Source: Epithemia pelagica
Lineage: Eukaryota > Bacillariophyta > Bacillariophyceae > Surirellales > Surirellaceae
Direction of reading: 5' to 3'
Assembly: GCA_946965045.2 (NCBI GenBank)
Contig: OX337239.1
Span: forward strand, 806,001 to 870,000
DNA: 64,000 nucleotides
Positions 19,741-30,600 of this stretch are shown piece by piece. Each line of letters opens with the position of its first letter. Positions within the stretch are counted from its first letter, which is position 1. A program made the translations under genes and the position numbers. The notes under the pieces were generated by a model. That model saw only the letters and a list, made by a program, of their open reading frames with translations. It ran no database searches and was not told where the DNA came from.

Positions 19741-19956
19741 GCGAAAGAAGTATGTAAAGAACCGAACGGGTGATCAAATCCAACGATGTGCTTCACAAAA
19801 CTTCTTTCCAACAATTTATGATTGTTGAAACTTTGTTGGGCCAGTCATCCAAATGCCTGTCCCAACAACAACTCATTCTTCCAAGAACTCTTTGGGCGTG
19901 ATTGATTGGTCATCGTTCGTCCGTCGATCCCTTCTTGACCGGAGCGGTACGATGCG
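19741..19956 (-). repeat. Split direct repeat A2
   Basis: This 216-bp copy matches A1 (29164-29379) throughout by eye. It contains two short inverted repeats: CAACAAT...ATTGTTG (about 19809-19827) and TTGTTGGG...CCCAACAA (about 19833-19868). These could fold into hairpins near the recombination end. Confidence 0.85.
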
Positions 19957-21011
19957 GTACTTCATCCTCCCTCTTCCAATCAACACACTCTTCAGAGTTC
20001 GTGTCACGTTCATCATCCTGATAACATTATATTAAAGTACTTAACCAACACTGGGGGGGTATAGGCCCCCCACCCATCAATCCCATATAGGGAGGGATCC
20101 GGAATCGCGCCGCGCTGCCAGAACTCCAGATTCTGAACAATGCGCGTCTGCTGTGGGCGAGCGTGTTTCCAACCAGTGAGCCATTCTCCTTCTACTCACA
20201 AAGTGAGCCTGTACTCTCGAAATCTCTTCGCAGTAGTACAGTAGTCAGCCGCTGTAGGGTGCCACCCCCCAGCAACCAACCTGGAGAAATAGCCCATTGA
20301 TCTTTCACATACCCCAAGACCGGTGAACGGTACTGTAGTATTATTTTGTTCAAGGACGTACAGTTTATAATGTTATCAAAGCGCTAGGTTGTTGCGCGTG
20401 CGGCGGGCCTCTGAAACAACAATCGTAAACGATCGTGTAACCTACGCCATGTTTGCTTGTCCGAATTGCTTTTTCCTCGAATGAAGATGGTGTGTAATGA
20501 AAGTTCTACTTTAGCAATGGGTAAACGATTCAACAGTTCTATGGACAGGTATGTTTAGAGCAACTGTGTAGAAGCGTTTACCCATCGGACCATAGCATCT
20601 TCTGTTATCTCGGGGAGTAGTGGTAGGCATGTTTGAAAGGCCCGCTGAGCCAGCACGGGTGATCAGTGCTTTTGCGAGTGCCCTGCAAGATGAAAAGCTC
20701 ATGAGAGCTTTCCATTTTGCAACCCAAGCCCCAAGTCCGAATGGATAGCTCGGGAAGCATAAGCTGCTTGCAGAAGACAACGACAAGGTGGAGAATGAGC
20801 AGGCATCAAAGTTTGCTCCGCGTCGATCATCGCAACAAAACGATAAACATCGAGCTCACTTTTCTGCATCACCGCTCTCTCTACTCGTACACATTGACCT
20901 ATAGTTTTTATTGTGTTACTATTTTTCTTACAGTCGAAAGTTGGCACGTGCCAAATCCTCTGTAGTAGAGTACCAAATACCTGTTTTCAGTACCCCGTGG
21001 CGTACGTGTTT
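19957..21011. other. Non-coding segment between A2 and B1 of the retrotransposon
   Basis: About 1.05 kb lies between the split repeats. It holds a G-run/C-run inverted motif (GGGGGGGTATAGGCCCCCC, about 20052-20070). The short open frames here show no recognisable domain. In PAT-like elements this place may hold regulatory sequence. Confidence 0.5.
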
Positions 21012-21512
21012 AACAGTCAGGCTGAAAGACAATAAGCGACCTGGACGTACCACTACCGTAATTTGCGGACTCCTGTCCCCCCGGAATGTACAAAAATTAA
21101 GAGGAGGGGGACAGGACTACGCAATTTTTGATAATTTTTCTTAAGATTCCATTCACACACTACAATTGTTTTCTTAGTAAATTAATTTTCAACCTCGGGG
21201 TTGTAGAGAAGGTTTGGTCGCACAATTCCAGTCAGGGGAAAGACCGTGCTTCAATGCGTAGCCTTAACCCTAATCATAATACCCATCATGCTTTATCTCT
21301 TGTTTCTCCTCTTTGATTCACTCCCATGTAATGTCAGGCAGTGTGATAGAAAGCTCGGAACGTGAGGAATGTGGGGGTAACCCATAAGCCCAGAAAGAAC
21401 CTACAAATAAAAAGTTAGGGGGCCATGTACGTTTAAGGGGAGTGGGGGGGACAGGACTATAGGGGGGACAGGAATCCGCAAATTGCGGTAGGTAGTACGG
21501 TCGAGTCTTCAC
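21012..21512 (-). repeat. Split direct repeat B1, interrupted by a MITE-like insertion
   Basis: The outer parts 21012-21055 and 21491-21512 together equal B2. The inserted 433 bp (21056-21488) is flanked by TA on both sides (21054-21055 and 21489-21490), of which B2 has only one. Confidence 0.82.
21056..21488 (+). mobile_element. MITE-like element, TA target duplication
   Basis: It is 433 bp with imperfect terminal inverted repeats of about 27 bp. The left end begins CCGTAATTTGCGGACTCCTG, and the inverse of the right end begins CCGCAATTTGCGGATTCCTG; both then run into CCCCCC. Subterminal copies of GGGGGACAGGACTA occur near 21105 and 21448. TA duplication and lack of coding capacity fit a non-autonomous Tc1/mariner-type element. 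Its limits are fixed by comparison with the uninterrupted B2 repeat. Confidence 0.83.
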
Positions 21513-21574
21513 CCCGTGTGGTCGTTCCCCTCATATCTTGTCATCATCTCTTCATCATTATAAAATCTTCTTCT

Positions 21575-23152
21575 TCACATCAGTTCTGAAAACCTGACAA
21601 GAGCCTCCACCGATGCCTTGGCATCAGTGTATCTCTCCACCATCGACATTGTGGGAAGGATTCCTCTTCCTCTCAAGTGTTTTCTCCATCGATTATTTGC
21701 CTCAAGTACGTCCGTTGGAATTGCCCTGTTTTGAGCCTTTGTTGTTGCTCCTCTTCGCAATGATCGCCTCACACTATATGCCTCCTCCACCTTTGTCGTG
21801 TCTGGAATGAGTTGCGGATATCGATGCTGCACGCGCTTCCACAAATCGTGGAATAAGACGTCTAAGTCACCCACAGAAGCGCGAGATACCTTCCCATTTC
21901 CTTTTGTTACTCGGAACAGCGGCCCAGAAGTCACCCCATTGGCATTCCAACATCGAATGGCCCGTTCCAACCACAGCCGAACTTCAATGCCCGAACTTGT
22001 TGTGTCCGCCAATGGGTGGATGTAAATTCTGAAGGTTCCGTTGGTTTGCTTGAAGCGACCGGCCAGAGCCAAAGGAACACGTTTCTTTCGGGGGTATTCG
22101 ATGCCCTCGACCCAATATTTCCGCATCAATCCGATGTCAATTTGAGGGATTTCTTCACCTCTCAGAGCCGCCACAAAACCAGCCACAACCAATGCACCTG
22201 TTAACGCTACCTCACGCTTCCTTGCACCCTGCAATCCTCCTTGCCACTCCTCCTCCAACACAGCCAAACCAGCCTTGACCTCGTCCAATGTGGTGGCTTG
22301 ATCTGGTATCCAGACATCTCCCATCTGCCGATGACAACCTGTCATAAATCGCTTATACCAATGGGAATTCGTCGGACTTCCACTAAAAAACAATCCACCT
22401 CGATCACCGTGTCCGACCGTTGCCAAACCAGTTCCACCCAGCAGCGCATGATAGAAATTTGACACCGCTGATCTTACTTTTTGTGCTGTTTCAAATTGGA
22501 TGTGTCTTGAGTTCCTTCCTTGGTTCATTGTCTTCATCAACATGAGGCAAGCCACCTTGAGTCCTTGATCGTCGGCCACTGGACATGGTCCTCGCTGTGG
22601 TAAAGGTTGGTCCAAACCCATGGCTTCACCCGCTTCTATCAGACCTCTCACCTCTCTCCAATTCTTCTCCACCGTAGTACGCTCTCGAGACCAAAAGGAA
22701 TCCAAGATCGCTCTCTGAATGCACAACAACAACAACTTGTCTGCTTCCTTGTGTGCGTTTGCAAACCTTCCTTGCAGATTATAGAAGCTGCAATCGTCGC
22801 ATTGAAACACACACATCAAATCATCACCAACCCATGCTTCTTTGAAGCGCTGTTCATCATCGGCCAATTCACCATGGAGCTCTGTATCTAACAAAGCGTC
22901 GTCCAAGTCTCCTGCTTCATAGACAGGAAATTTGTCCTCTGTCAGCTGCTTGTAGCATCTTGCATGCCAAATTCCGTCACAGACTCTGCTAGTCCCCCTG
23001 GTACACCCAAAGTTTGCGCAAGCAATCCCTGACAGCGGCAGGACCGGTCGGCCACAAGCCTTGCAATTCCCCGTCCACCTGCTCCAGTAAACTCTTGTTC
23101 CGCTTAACTTGCCAGGGACATCTGTAAAGAAAAGGACAGACAAAAGCAACAA
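21575..23152 (-). CDS. Tyrosine recombinase of the retrotransposon, with N-terminal Cys-rich domain
   Basis: The frame is 525 codons. Its first codon in the open frame is TTG, not ATG, so it was probably joined to the RT frame, which it overlaps by 164 bases in another phase. The N-terminal part has a Cys/His cluster (CKACG ... CANFGC ... CDGIWHARC, about 32-70) and a second pair (CDDC, about 118). Recombinase residues visible are Arg in AALRGEE (about 327), the box RRSLRRGATT (about 459), where the usual H-x-x-R is R-x-x-R, Trp in NNRWRK, and the presumed nucleophile Tyr in VERYTDAK (about 505). Known YRs of DIRS-type elements join the circular cDNA to target DNA. Confidence 0.75.
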   Translation of the reverse strand: MLLLSVLFFTDVPGKLSGTRVYWSRWTGNCKACGRPVLPLSGIACANFGCTRGTSRVCDGIWHARCYKQLTEDKFPVYEAGDLDDALLDTELHGELADDEQRFKEAWVGDDLMCVFQCDDCSFYNLQGRFANAHKEADKLLLLCIQRAILDSFWSRERTTVEKNWREVRGLIEAGEAMGLDQPLPQRGPCPVADDQGLKVACLMLMKTMNQGRNSRHIQFETAQKVRSAVSNFYHALLGGTGLATVGHGDRGGLFFSGSPTNSHWYKRFMTGCHRQMGDVWIPDQATTLDEVKAGLAVLEEEWQGGLQGARKREVALTGALVVAGFVAALRGEEIPQIDIGLMRKYWVEGIEYPRKKRVPLALAGRFKQTNGTFRIYIHPLADTTSSGIEVRLWLERAIRCWNANGVTSGPLFRVTKGNGKVSRASVGDLDVLFHDLWKRVQHRYPQLIPDTTKVEEAYSVRRSLRRGATTKAQNRAIPTDVLEANNRWRKHLRGRGILPTMSMVERYTDAKASVEALVRFSELM

Positions 23153-25787
23153 TCAAAGGTTCGTGTTGAGATTTTCTCCACAAGGAACTGCCCACTGGCA
23201 CGGTAAACACACAATCCGCAACTTTGCCGAGCTTTTTTCGCCAGCCCTTATGTATATGGCGTGCCTCGCACAACTGATCAACGGCCACATCGGCAATTGC
23301 AGGAGGTGGCATCCAGATAAAATTTTCGTCATCAAAGGCTCTATCGAACCAATCCTTGGTATCCAATACCTTCCAGGGCAGCGATGGAGCGCAACTCTTC
23401 AGCCACTCGGCCAATCCACTTTGCCTTTCCTCGGCAGTTTTGTTTAATGGCACATACATCAGCATGTCGCTTCCTGCCATGACTCCAGTCATCAGATCTC
23501 CGCGGGACAAACCATCAGTCCCTTGCTCAATCATCCTTGTCCCTGCGACCCATATCACCCGCACGAAGACTTGTCCCGTCATTTCTAATCGTTTCGTTCT
23601 CAGCACGAGTTCATACAAGAGCGGCGTCGATGAGGTGCCTCTGAAAAATGCAGACTCTGCTGTGGAGTTATCCGTAAACATGAAGATTTCTGAACCTTTC
23701 AGTATTGTGGCATCCTCCACCAAAGCTTCCAACCTGAGTACCAAATTGTACAATTCGCGATAGTTGGATGATCGCCCTCCATATGCCTTCGTCCACAGGC
23801 CATGTTCAGTCTCTACCGTCGTTGATCCGTACAGCCAAAGAGATGATCCAAAACCTTCACCAGACGCATCGCCGAAGATAATCGCTGCTTTCGCTCCTTT
23901 TGTTGGCCGAGCCAAGATCTGAGGTGGCGATTCATCCTTCGTCAATTCATCTAGAGCGGCAACATCGCTTGCAAATCGCGGAGCCGGATCCACTTCTTTT
24001 GGAGGCACTTCATTCGCTATCATCTCGCTAAGTTTTCTCTTCCGCCGATCCTTTTCCGGCAATCGCCATCCTTCAGCATCTCGGTCTGATCGCCATGTCT
24101 CCAATGTTAAATGGATACCTTTGAGGTACGGATCCATGGTGTCGAACGTTAGCGACACATAAACCAAAAAACCTCTCACCCGTTCTAACTCCTTGCGATT
24201 GATCTTTCCTCCTTCCTTCGCCCACTGCTTGAGGGTGTTGATGTGTCCCTTTGTCTTTTTCCATCTTTCTTCCGATACCGTCTTGAACACATTTCCATTT
24301 TCATCCGTTCCTATCACTGCTCCAGCCCATGCGCCCGGTTTTCTGCTTGGGGGTCTGCGCTTTCTTGCAGCATCCTGCAATCCAAAGAAGGCCGCTCCTT
24401 TGGCCATTTTACTCGCTGCATTCCAAGCTTCTTCCTCCGTTGGCGCCGTTTCTCGTAGATCATCCACATAAGGATGCACATCAGCTGTGATGACTCCGTC
24501 AGCACGGATCTTGCTTATCCATGGTACGCTTGGATCATAGTCCGCGTCCCCTGGTAAGTTCAATCTGACGTCCACCCACCCGAAGATGTTTTTCGGATCT
24601 GACCTGTCCCCAAATACAATTCTTTTGACACGTTGTGCATTCTGTGTCGCCTGATATGGAGACGTAGTCAAACCCATGGCGCATCTCGTCCATGCTTCCC
24701 ATAATCGAGTTCTTCCAAATCGTTTCTTCAACTCCTCTGGGAAAAGGTCAGTGATGTCGATGCCCGTGTATGCCCTTAAGTCCGGATGCAACCAGAAATT
24801 AAGGAACATCTCACCGAAATCATTGTCTGCTGACCATGTTCTTGATTCTACAGTGCGCAACATAGAAGTGACATTGCCCAACCCGAACCAAGGTGCAAAT
24901 AGAGAGGCATTCAACCCGCTTTTGGTACCATCATATACCATGCGAATATCGTCCTCTCCCTTGGGCACTGAAAAGAAACTTATCAAAGACTTGATGCCGT
25001 TTGTGGGAGCAATATAACCTCGCGTTCTCACTTTCGTCAGTTTTTTCTTCTCAAATGCCCTCTGTTTTTCATCAGGATTCGCTTGTTGCCTGCGCCGGTA
25101 TGAAGGGGGTTCTCCTACCCACATTGGAGCGATCCCATCCCTCATTTCCCGCATCCACTGAGCATCCGGCATCCGCCAGAAAAACGGCGAGGAACCCTTG
25201 TCCCAGTCCCACCATGATGCCTGGGAGGCATGGGCCAACGCACTCAGACCAGCTTGAAGCGTTCGGTCTCGCAACGATACATCTCCATTATTGTGATCAA
25301 ATCGTTGAGACCGCCACCACTCCCAAAAGTCCGAACAGACTAACCGCTTCCAGTATCTCAATGCGGCCTTCCGAATAACATTGAGGGCCTTGACACACTT
25401 TGCTTGTTGGGCTATGTCCTGAATCCCTAGTTTGTCACAGATGCGATCATCCCACAGGTAAGTGGGGACTTCTGCATCGTCTGACTTTGTCGCTTTAAGA
25501 TTTTTGTCCTCACGTCGTTCCTCGATATTCAATGAGCTAACTCCTTCGTCACTTTCAAGAGCTGAGTACAAAGCCTCAACTTCTGTCATTCGTGCCTCAT
25601 CAGAATTCGCCGCTGAATTTCGGTCCCTTTGCCGAGAATCCAAATCACGAACCAACTCTTTCTCCTCCTGTTCCTGTGTTCCACTCATCCATTCTCGCAA
25701 CGAGAGAGCAACCTGGACGCGACATTTGAATGGAACCACCAGTCCTTCTATCCAACAATTCAACTCACCCGTGAACCCCTCTTATGA
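22989..25787 (-). CDS. Reverse transcriptase and RNase H of the tyrosine-recombinase retrotransposon
   Basis: The open frame covers about 930 codons and lacks an ATG at its beginning. It joins the upstream pol frame by a one-base loss in a G run near 25784 (HKRG to FTGELN). The N-terminal 230 residues are charged and of unknown function. RT motifs follow: IKSLISFFSVPKGEDDIRMVYDGTK (shown here only to mark the fingers start; about 275-300), CAMGLTTSPY, and the active site HPYVDDLRE (about 430). RNase H acidic residues are in IIFGDASGEGFG (about 625), SSNYRELYNL (about 668) and MFTDNSTAESA (about 695). The RT/RNase H order without an integrase fits the DIRS order. The C-terminal 50 codons overlap the recombinase frame and are probably out of phase. 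Confidence 0.78.
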
Positions 25788-26746
25788 AGCTCAGCCGGGA
25801 AATCCAACGCGATTGCCAACTCTTGGGGAGCGAGGCGACGCTCCACATGACACGATGTGGTGAAGACACTGGGGAGCACATGAGTTCGGTGTCGATCCTT
25901 CTTCCAGTTCATCTTTCTATGGACCAGTCCGACGCCATCCTGCGTTGGATCATATGCCGCTGGTGCCGGGCAGTCGCGCCCATTAATCGTTGGATCGATG
26001 ACACCGCTCATCGTCGTATTCTCCAATCCTGGTTCCATGAAATTCCTCCAACAATCAACAAAACGGTTCGTTCTTTCTTCCACCACTCGCTCGGCCACAT
26101 GAATCAGCGACTCTTGTGTCGTGACTCCACCCAATTCGTCATGGCTCAGTAGCATCGTCGTTGTCGTCCACCGTGGGTCTTGACGATGTGGTCCTGCACC
26201 CTACCGACCTCCAATCCAACACACCACTTGAACCGTTGGCATTTTCCAAACTGGATGGCCAGGTGTGGGAGTCCACCCTCCATCGAACAACACAACGTCA
26301 ACTTCTGGTCGATCCTGCCAGGATTGTGGTTGCCGAACTGTGATTCTCATCTTCTTTGTTCCCTTGTTTTTCGACAAGCGATTCTCTCGACTGATTGCTA
26401 ACTTCGCCCAACTGGAGGCTCCAGTTTCCCCATTGTCTACCTTCTCTTCCGGTGTATCAATCCATAATACCTCACCCAGCGATGACACCGCCCAAAACCA
26501 AAAGGGAGTCCCACCGCTCGCCAACCCAATCTTACAATCACCTTTACCTACTTTCAACCGAGTGATCTTTCGCTCAGCCATTCCAACAGGCGACGTGGAA
26601 TTCGACGAATCTTTTACGTAACAATTAAACTTTGTCGAGTGGTTATCACAGCACTCGCCTTCGCCCTTTTCCTTTTCAATCGCTTGTTTCTCCAAATCTT
26701 CCAACACCTTCCGTTTCCGATTTCCTCCCTCCATCACAATATTCAT
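25760..26746 (-). CDS. N-terminal part of the retrotransposon pol, split by an in-frame TAG
   Basis: It starts with ATG at 26746, three bases after the gag stop TGA (26752-26750). The frame reads 181 codons to TAG (26203-26201), then continues in the same frame for about 146 codons to TGA (25762-25760). The sequence just before that stop (DFPAELHKRG) continues sensibly in the RT frame after a one-base shift. The first part is Lys/Glu-rich; a central block has WFWAVSSLGEVLWIDTP. This may be a protease-like or chromo-like domain, but I cannot name it. The TAG and the frameshift both suggest decay. Confidence 0.6.
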
Positions 26747-26749
26747 GGA

Positions 26750-28889
26750 TCACGCTTTCTTGATCGATCCTTTGTTGTTTGCAGCCACTACTGAATTCAA
26801 CGTACGTTGCAGTTTATCCATGCGATCCTCCAAACCTGTCTTGAGAGAAGAGAACTTGGATCGCGGCGTAGCAAAGCGAATCAAGTGTTCATGAAGGATC
26901 AACGCGATCTTGGGGTGCCCACTGAAATCCGATTGACGGTACTCCTTCATAACTTCATGGGCGCGGAGTGTTCCCCAAAGCATACCAGCTGGAGTATTGG
27001 TTGCACGTCCTGGCGCTCGAGCCTCCCTCAAACTTCGGAAAATCGCACGCACGCAGTGGGAAATGAGGATCCACACCTCTTGGGAACTTGCTTCACTCTC
27101 TGCCTGGACTTGCTGATGGTATCGCACAATCCAATGACAGAGATCATCCCAAAAGGTCTTGCTCTGAAGCAACAACTCGAGGGCAACACTCGCCGGTTCC
27201 GTTCCAAACGCGAACAAATCACTAATGGCTTGTTCCAACGTGCGCCTTCCGTCCTTGACGTGATCCAAAATACGCTGGTGTATGCCTTCTCGTCCGGAGG
27301 GTGGATGGAAGTCCTCAAATTTTGGAGCGCCACCCAGAGCTCTGGAATTGGTTGTTTGAGATTGGTCTGCGCCCTTTCCCAACAACGGAGGAACTTCGAG
27401 ATTAAACGAAGCGATGTACGCTGTATGGTACGGCGTTTTATCTCTCACTTTGGCCGTGGTGGCTCGAAGGTTGGCTGCGCGCTCCTCGTCCAAACTCACG
27501 TCCGAGGTTGCCAAAGACAGCAATGAAACCGCAACCACAAAGACATGCGGATCCGCATTGACATCGTGACGTGCCATCCATGACACACAGAAACCTCGTG
27601 TCGTAAAAACGATGGATCCAACAACAATCGCGTCCGTCTCTGCTTGGTCGTGCAGATCCTTCACTTCCGCCCGTAACTCCTTCAGTTCCTCCTTCATCCG
27701 AGAAAACTCCTCCCTCATCCCAGAAGTGTCTTCTTTTGCCACCGCCTGCACACCCGTACCCACGAAATTCACAGACGGAGAATTCAATCCACCGACCGTC
27801 GAAGGAGAGGTGGCCCATCCAAAAGATCCATGAATTCTGGGACGCTCCTTGCTGCTTGCTCCGCTCCAGAGTTTCCATTCGAGCAACCAAATCCGCAATC
27901 AACGACGCCCACTTGCCTCCTGGATCACCAGTATGAATAGAAGAGCGCGAAAGCAAAGACAAGGTCGGGTTGACAAACTGTTGTCTAAACTCACTCTTGT
28001 CGCCAAAGAACTTGTTCAAACCTTCCTGCACAAGAGACTTTGCTGAGGCCGTTGTCTGGTCCATCTTGCGATCCATTGCCTCCAATCGATTCAACACTTC
28101 TGGACCCATGGGTTTCTCTAAACGCTTGCTTACAACTCCTTGCAAGGATCGGACGGTTGACATGCAATGGGCCAGTATTTCAAAAGCAGACTGAGTACCA
28201 AACTCTGCCGACCTTTCACCCAACAAGGCATGAATGACCGACAGCTTCACGTGGAGTCTTTCGATTTCATCATCTAGAGACGCCCCCATCAAATCCCTTT
28301 CTTTTCCTTCCTTTTCATGTTCCGACCTCAACGTATTCACATTTGCCACCAAGTTTCCCCAAGCGCCTCCTTGTAGAACCTTGACACTTGGTGTGGCCTG
28401 TTGATTCCCAATGTCCTCAGGGACATCCTTCCATGGAGCCACGGACCGACGCTTCTGCGGGGTTTCCATGGCCGAAGGTTTGACATCTAGATCATCTTCA
28501 TCCACATCTGAAACCGTCTCTACCAAATCTTCGTGGCCACGCTTTGACGCCCTCTTAGGGTTAGGCGTCATCGCAACAAACCTCACCTTGGCCTTAGTAT
28601 TTTCCATTACCTTAGCAACTGTAGTGAGATCGACCTCGTCGCCTGCCTCGGACGCTGCATGCTTGAGGGATGCAAAAGTTGCCTGCCAGCTCTCGAGCGA
28701 CCGCGGGCTGAGCTCCATTTCGTTCCAATCAATGGATCGCACACAATTGCCCGGAAGAACCGGTTGACAAAAGATTGTTTCCACAGCTTCGGAACTTGAA
28801 GATCCACTGACGCCGCGAATAAAGATTCCCGAGGGGTCATCCCCCACGAGCTTGCTCCAAACTTGTTTCTTAGAGGAATGCGAAGCCAC
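26750..28889 (-). CDS. Gag-like ORF of the retrotransposon, one frameshift
   Basis: Two overlapping minus-strand frames carry the sensible sequence. The first (28889 to about 27850) reads about 345 residues with helical segments and ends near LERSKQQ. The second (about 27850 to 26750) continues with RPRIHGSFGWATSP, a strong coiled coil (MREEFSRMKEELKELRAEVK) and a helical C-terminal half ending NNKGSIKKA. The first frame's own tail (to 27438) is out of phase. The N-terminal start is unclear: the frame opens on GTG at 28889 and remains open upstream. A possible short exon with ATG at 29098 and a GGTGAGT donor near 29037 lies ahead. The position before pol and the lack of enzyme motifs support a Gag. 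Confidence 0.6.
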
Positions 28890-29163
28890 CGAACAACCAA
28901 CCCGAACACAGACCCGCTGCCCTGCCCCAATTATGCCCCGACACGACGCTTCAAACGTATCTTGTTCGAGACGAACAACACCGAAGAGAGAACCCGAACG
29001 AAGGGTCCCCCTCCCCCGGTCACAAGAACAGCAGACTCACCTGACGACCCCACAGAAGGCGAAGAATCCGGAGTACTTCCCCACTCAAACTCAAACATCG
29101 CGAAAAAATGACAAGGATGAGGTGGATGGCACGGTCGAACAGGGAGAACAAAACAAAACCGAA

Positions 29164-29379
29164 GCGAAAGAAGTATGTAAAGAACCGAACGGGTGATCAA
29201 ATCCAACGATGTGCTTCACAAAACTTCTTTCCAACAATTTATGATTGTTGAAACTTTGTTGGGCCAGTCATCCAAATGCCTGTCCCAACAACAACTCATT
29301 CTTCCAAGAACTCTTTGGGCGTGATTGATTGGTCATCGTTCGTCCGTCGATCCCTTCTTGACCGGAGCGGTACGATGCG
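29164..29379 (-). repeat. Split direct repeat A1 (5' outer end of the retrotransposon)
   Basis: This 216-bp sequence matches A2 (19741-19956) by eye and marks the upstream end of the element. Flanking bases differ on both sides (A versus G), which fixes the limits. Confidence 0.85.
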
Positions 29380-29910
29380 AGCGTCAGCGGGATCCCCCCG
29401 CGACCGCGATAGCATAAGTAAATACGCACGCTGGCCTACAAAAATTTCGAGACTTTTTAGTGGACCACACTATTCAGTATAGGATAAACAGTACTCTTTT
29501 CATCAACATGAACGCGAGCGAGGACGGTCGGTGCTTAGCGGCCCATCCAGATGAAGCCGGGAATTGGGAGACACAAAACGACTTGAGCATCCTGAAGCAA
29601 GCAAAAAAGGGATCATATCAAATCAAAAGTACTTCAAGCTGCGTTTCTCTGACACATTCCGAATAGTGCAGATACTGAAGCAAGCCAACTTGAGCACCCT
29701 ACACAAAATCGCTTCTTGATATGCCGAGAGATTCAAAACATGTTCCAGCCCCTTCGCCTCGCAATGTTGGTTTCAATGGAACCCTTGCTTCTTGCTTCCT
29801 AATCTACTCACAAAAACACTCTCCTCCAAACTGGGTTTCTCGAACAACAACAACAACAACGTCTCAACTCCGTTCGCACTCACATCATCATCATCACCAA
29901 CAACAGCAAA
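29380..29910. other. Intergenic region, GST promoter side
   Basis: No gene is seen between the retrotransposon end and the GST start. A CAT/CAA-rich 5' leader directly precedes the GST ATG. Confidence 0.5.
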
Positions 29911-30600
29911 ATGAAGACGATTTCCTTCAAATACCTCAACTTGGGACACATTGGTGGTCGTGGTGGCACACTTCGATTCTTTTTGCTTGCCAATGGGATT
30001 CCCTACCAAGAAACCTTGTTCCAGTACAATCCATCCGATTGGGGTGTTGAAAAGAAACGATTGATTGAATCGGGTGAGAATCCATGTGGTACGGTGCCAG
30101 TCGTTACCATGAAACACGACGACGACAACGACGACGACGACGACCACCACCATTTGAGTCAACACATTGCCACGGCACGTTATATTGCCCGCAACTACGA
30201 GTTGAATTCGGGCAATGCCTGGAAGGATAATGTACAAGATTTGGTGGCGGATGAATATCAAGGCTTTCGCAACATTTGGGTTGAAAAGTCATTCGGTGCG
30301 ACAGATGAAGAAAAGGCCGAGTATCGGGCAACGACGGTTCCAGAAACCTTGTCCAAGTTTGAAGCCTTGTACCAAAAATACAAGACCATGGAGGATGGGG
30401 CCTATTTGAGTACAAGTCCATCAGGATCTCCCTTGTGGGGTGATATCAGTCTCTTGTACGATCACATTCAATTGGGACATTTAACCGAGGATACGCTTCC
30501 ATCTACTTATCCTCACTTGGCGGCATTGTACAAGGCCTACGGCACTATTCCAGCTGTCTCGGAATGGATTGAGCTCAAACAGTCAAACAACCAAAACTGA
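29911..30600 (+). CDS. Glutathione S-transferase
   Basis: The protein has 229 residues and looks complete, a usual length for cytosolic GSTs. The N-terminal thioredoxin-like domain (about 1-95) has GGRGGTLRFFLLANGIPYQE, which fits the glutathione-site helix, and the cis-proline motif GTVPVV. An Asp/His-rich insertion (about 70-80) lengthens a loop before the Ser residue region LSQHIATARYIARNY. The C-terminal all-alpha domain (about 100-229) ends with a helix around VSEWIELKQ. The likely role is conjugation of glutathione to electrophiles in the cytosol. The class cannot be set by eye; sigma-like is possible. No targeting signal or intron is seen. Confidence 0.85.
   Translation: MKTISFKYLNLGHIGGRGGTLRFFLLANGIPYQETLFQYNPSDWGVEKKRLIESGENPCGTVPVVTMKHDDDNDDDDDHHHLSQHIATARYIARNYELNSGNAWKDNVQDLVADEYQGFRNIWVEKSFGATDEEKAEYRATTVPETLSKFEALYQKYKTMEDGAYLSTSPSGSPLWGDISLLYDHIQLGHLTEDTLPSTYPHLAALYKAYGTIPAVSEWIELKQSNNQN

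Larger units (their letters stand above)
19661..29379 (-). mobile_element. Tyrosine-recombinase (PAT/Ngaro-like) retrotransposon with split direct repeats
   Basis: Read on the minus strand, the order is A1 (29379-29164), gag, pol N-terminus, RT/RNase H, tyrosine recombinase, B1 (21512-21012), about 1.05 kb, A2 (19956-19741), B2 (19726-19661). A1 and A2 match over 216 bp without a visible difference. B1 and B2 match over 66 bp with one difference, once an insertion in B1 is removed. This A1-ORFs-B1-A2-B2 layout is the split-direct-repeat form known for PAT and Ngaro elements of the DIRS order, which use a tyrosine recombinase instead of an integrase. Several frameshifts and one in-frame TAG suggest the copy is inactive, although its repeats are nearly perfect. 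Length is about 9.7 kb including the insertion. Confidence 0.8.

Noticed and set aside
19661-29379. Interpretation of the 216-bp repeats as ordinary LTRs
   Set aside because: The coding region carries a tyrosine recombinase and no integrase, and the additional B repeats give a split-direct-repeat order, so an LTR element does not fit.
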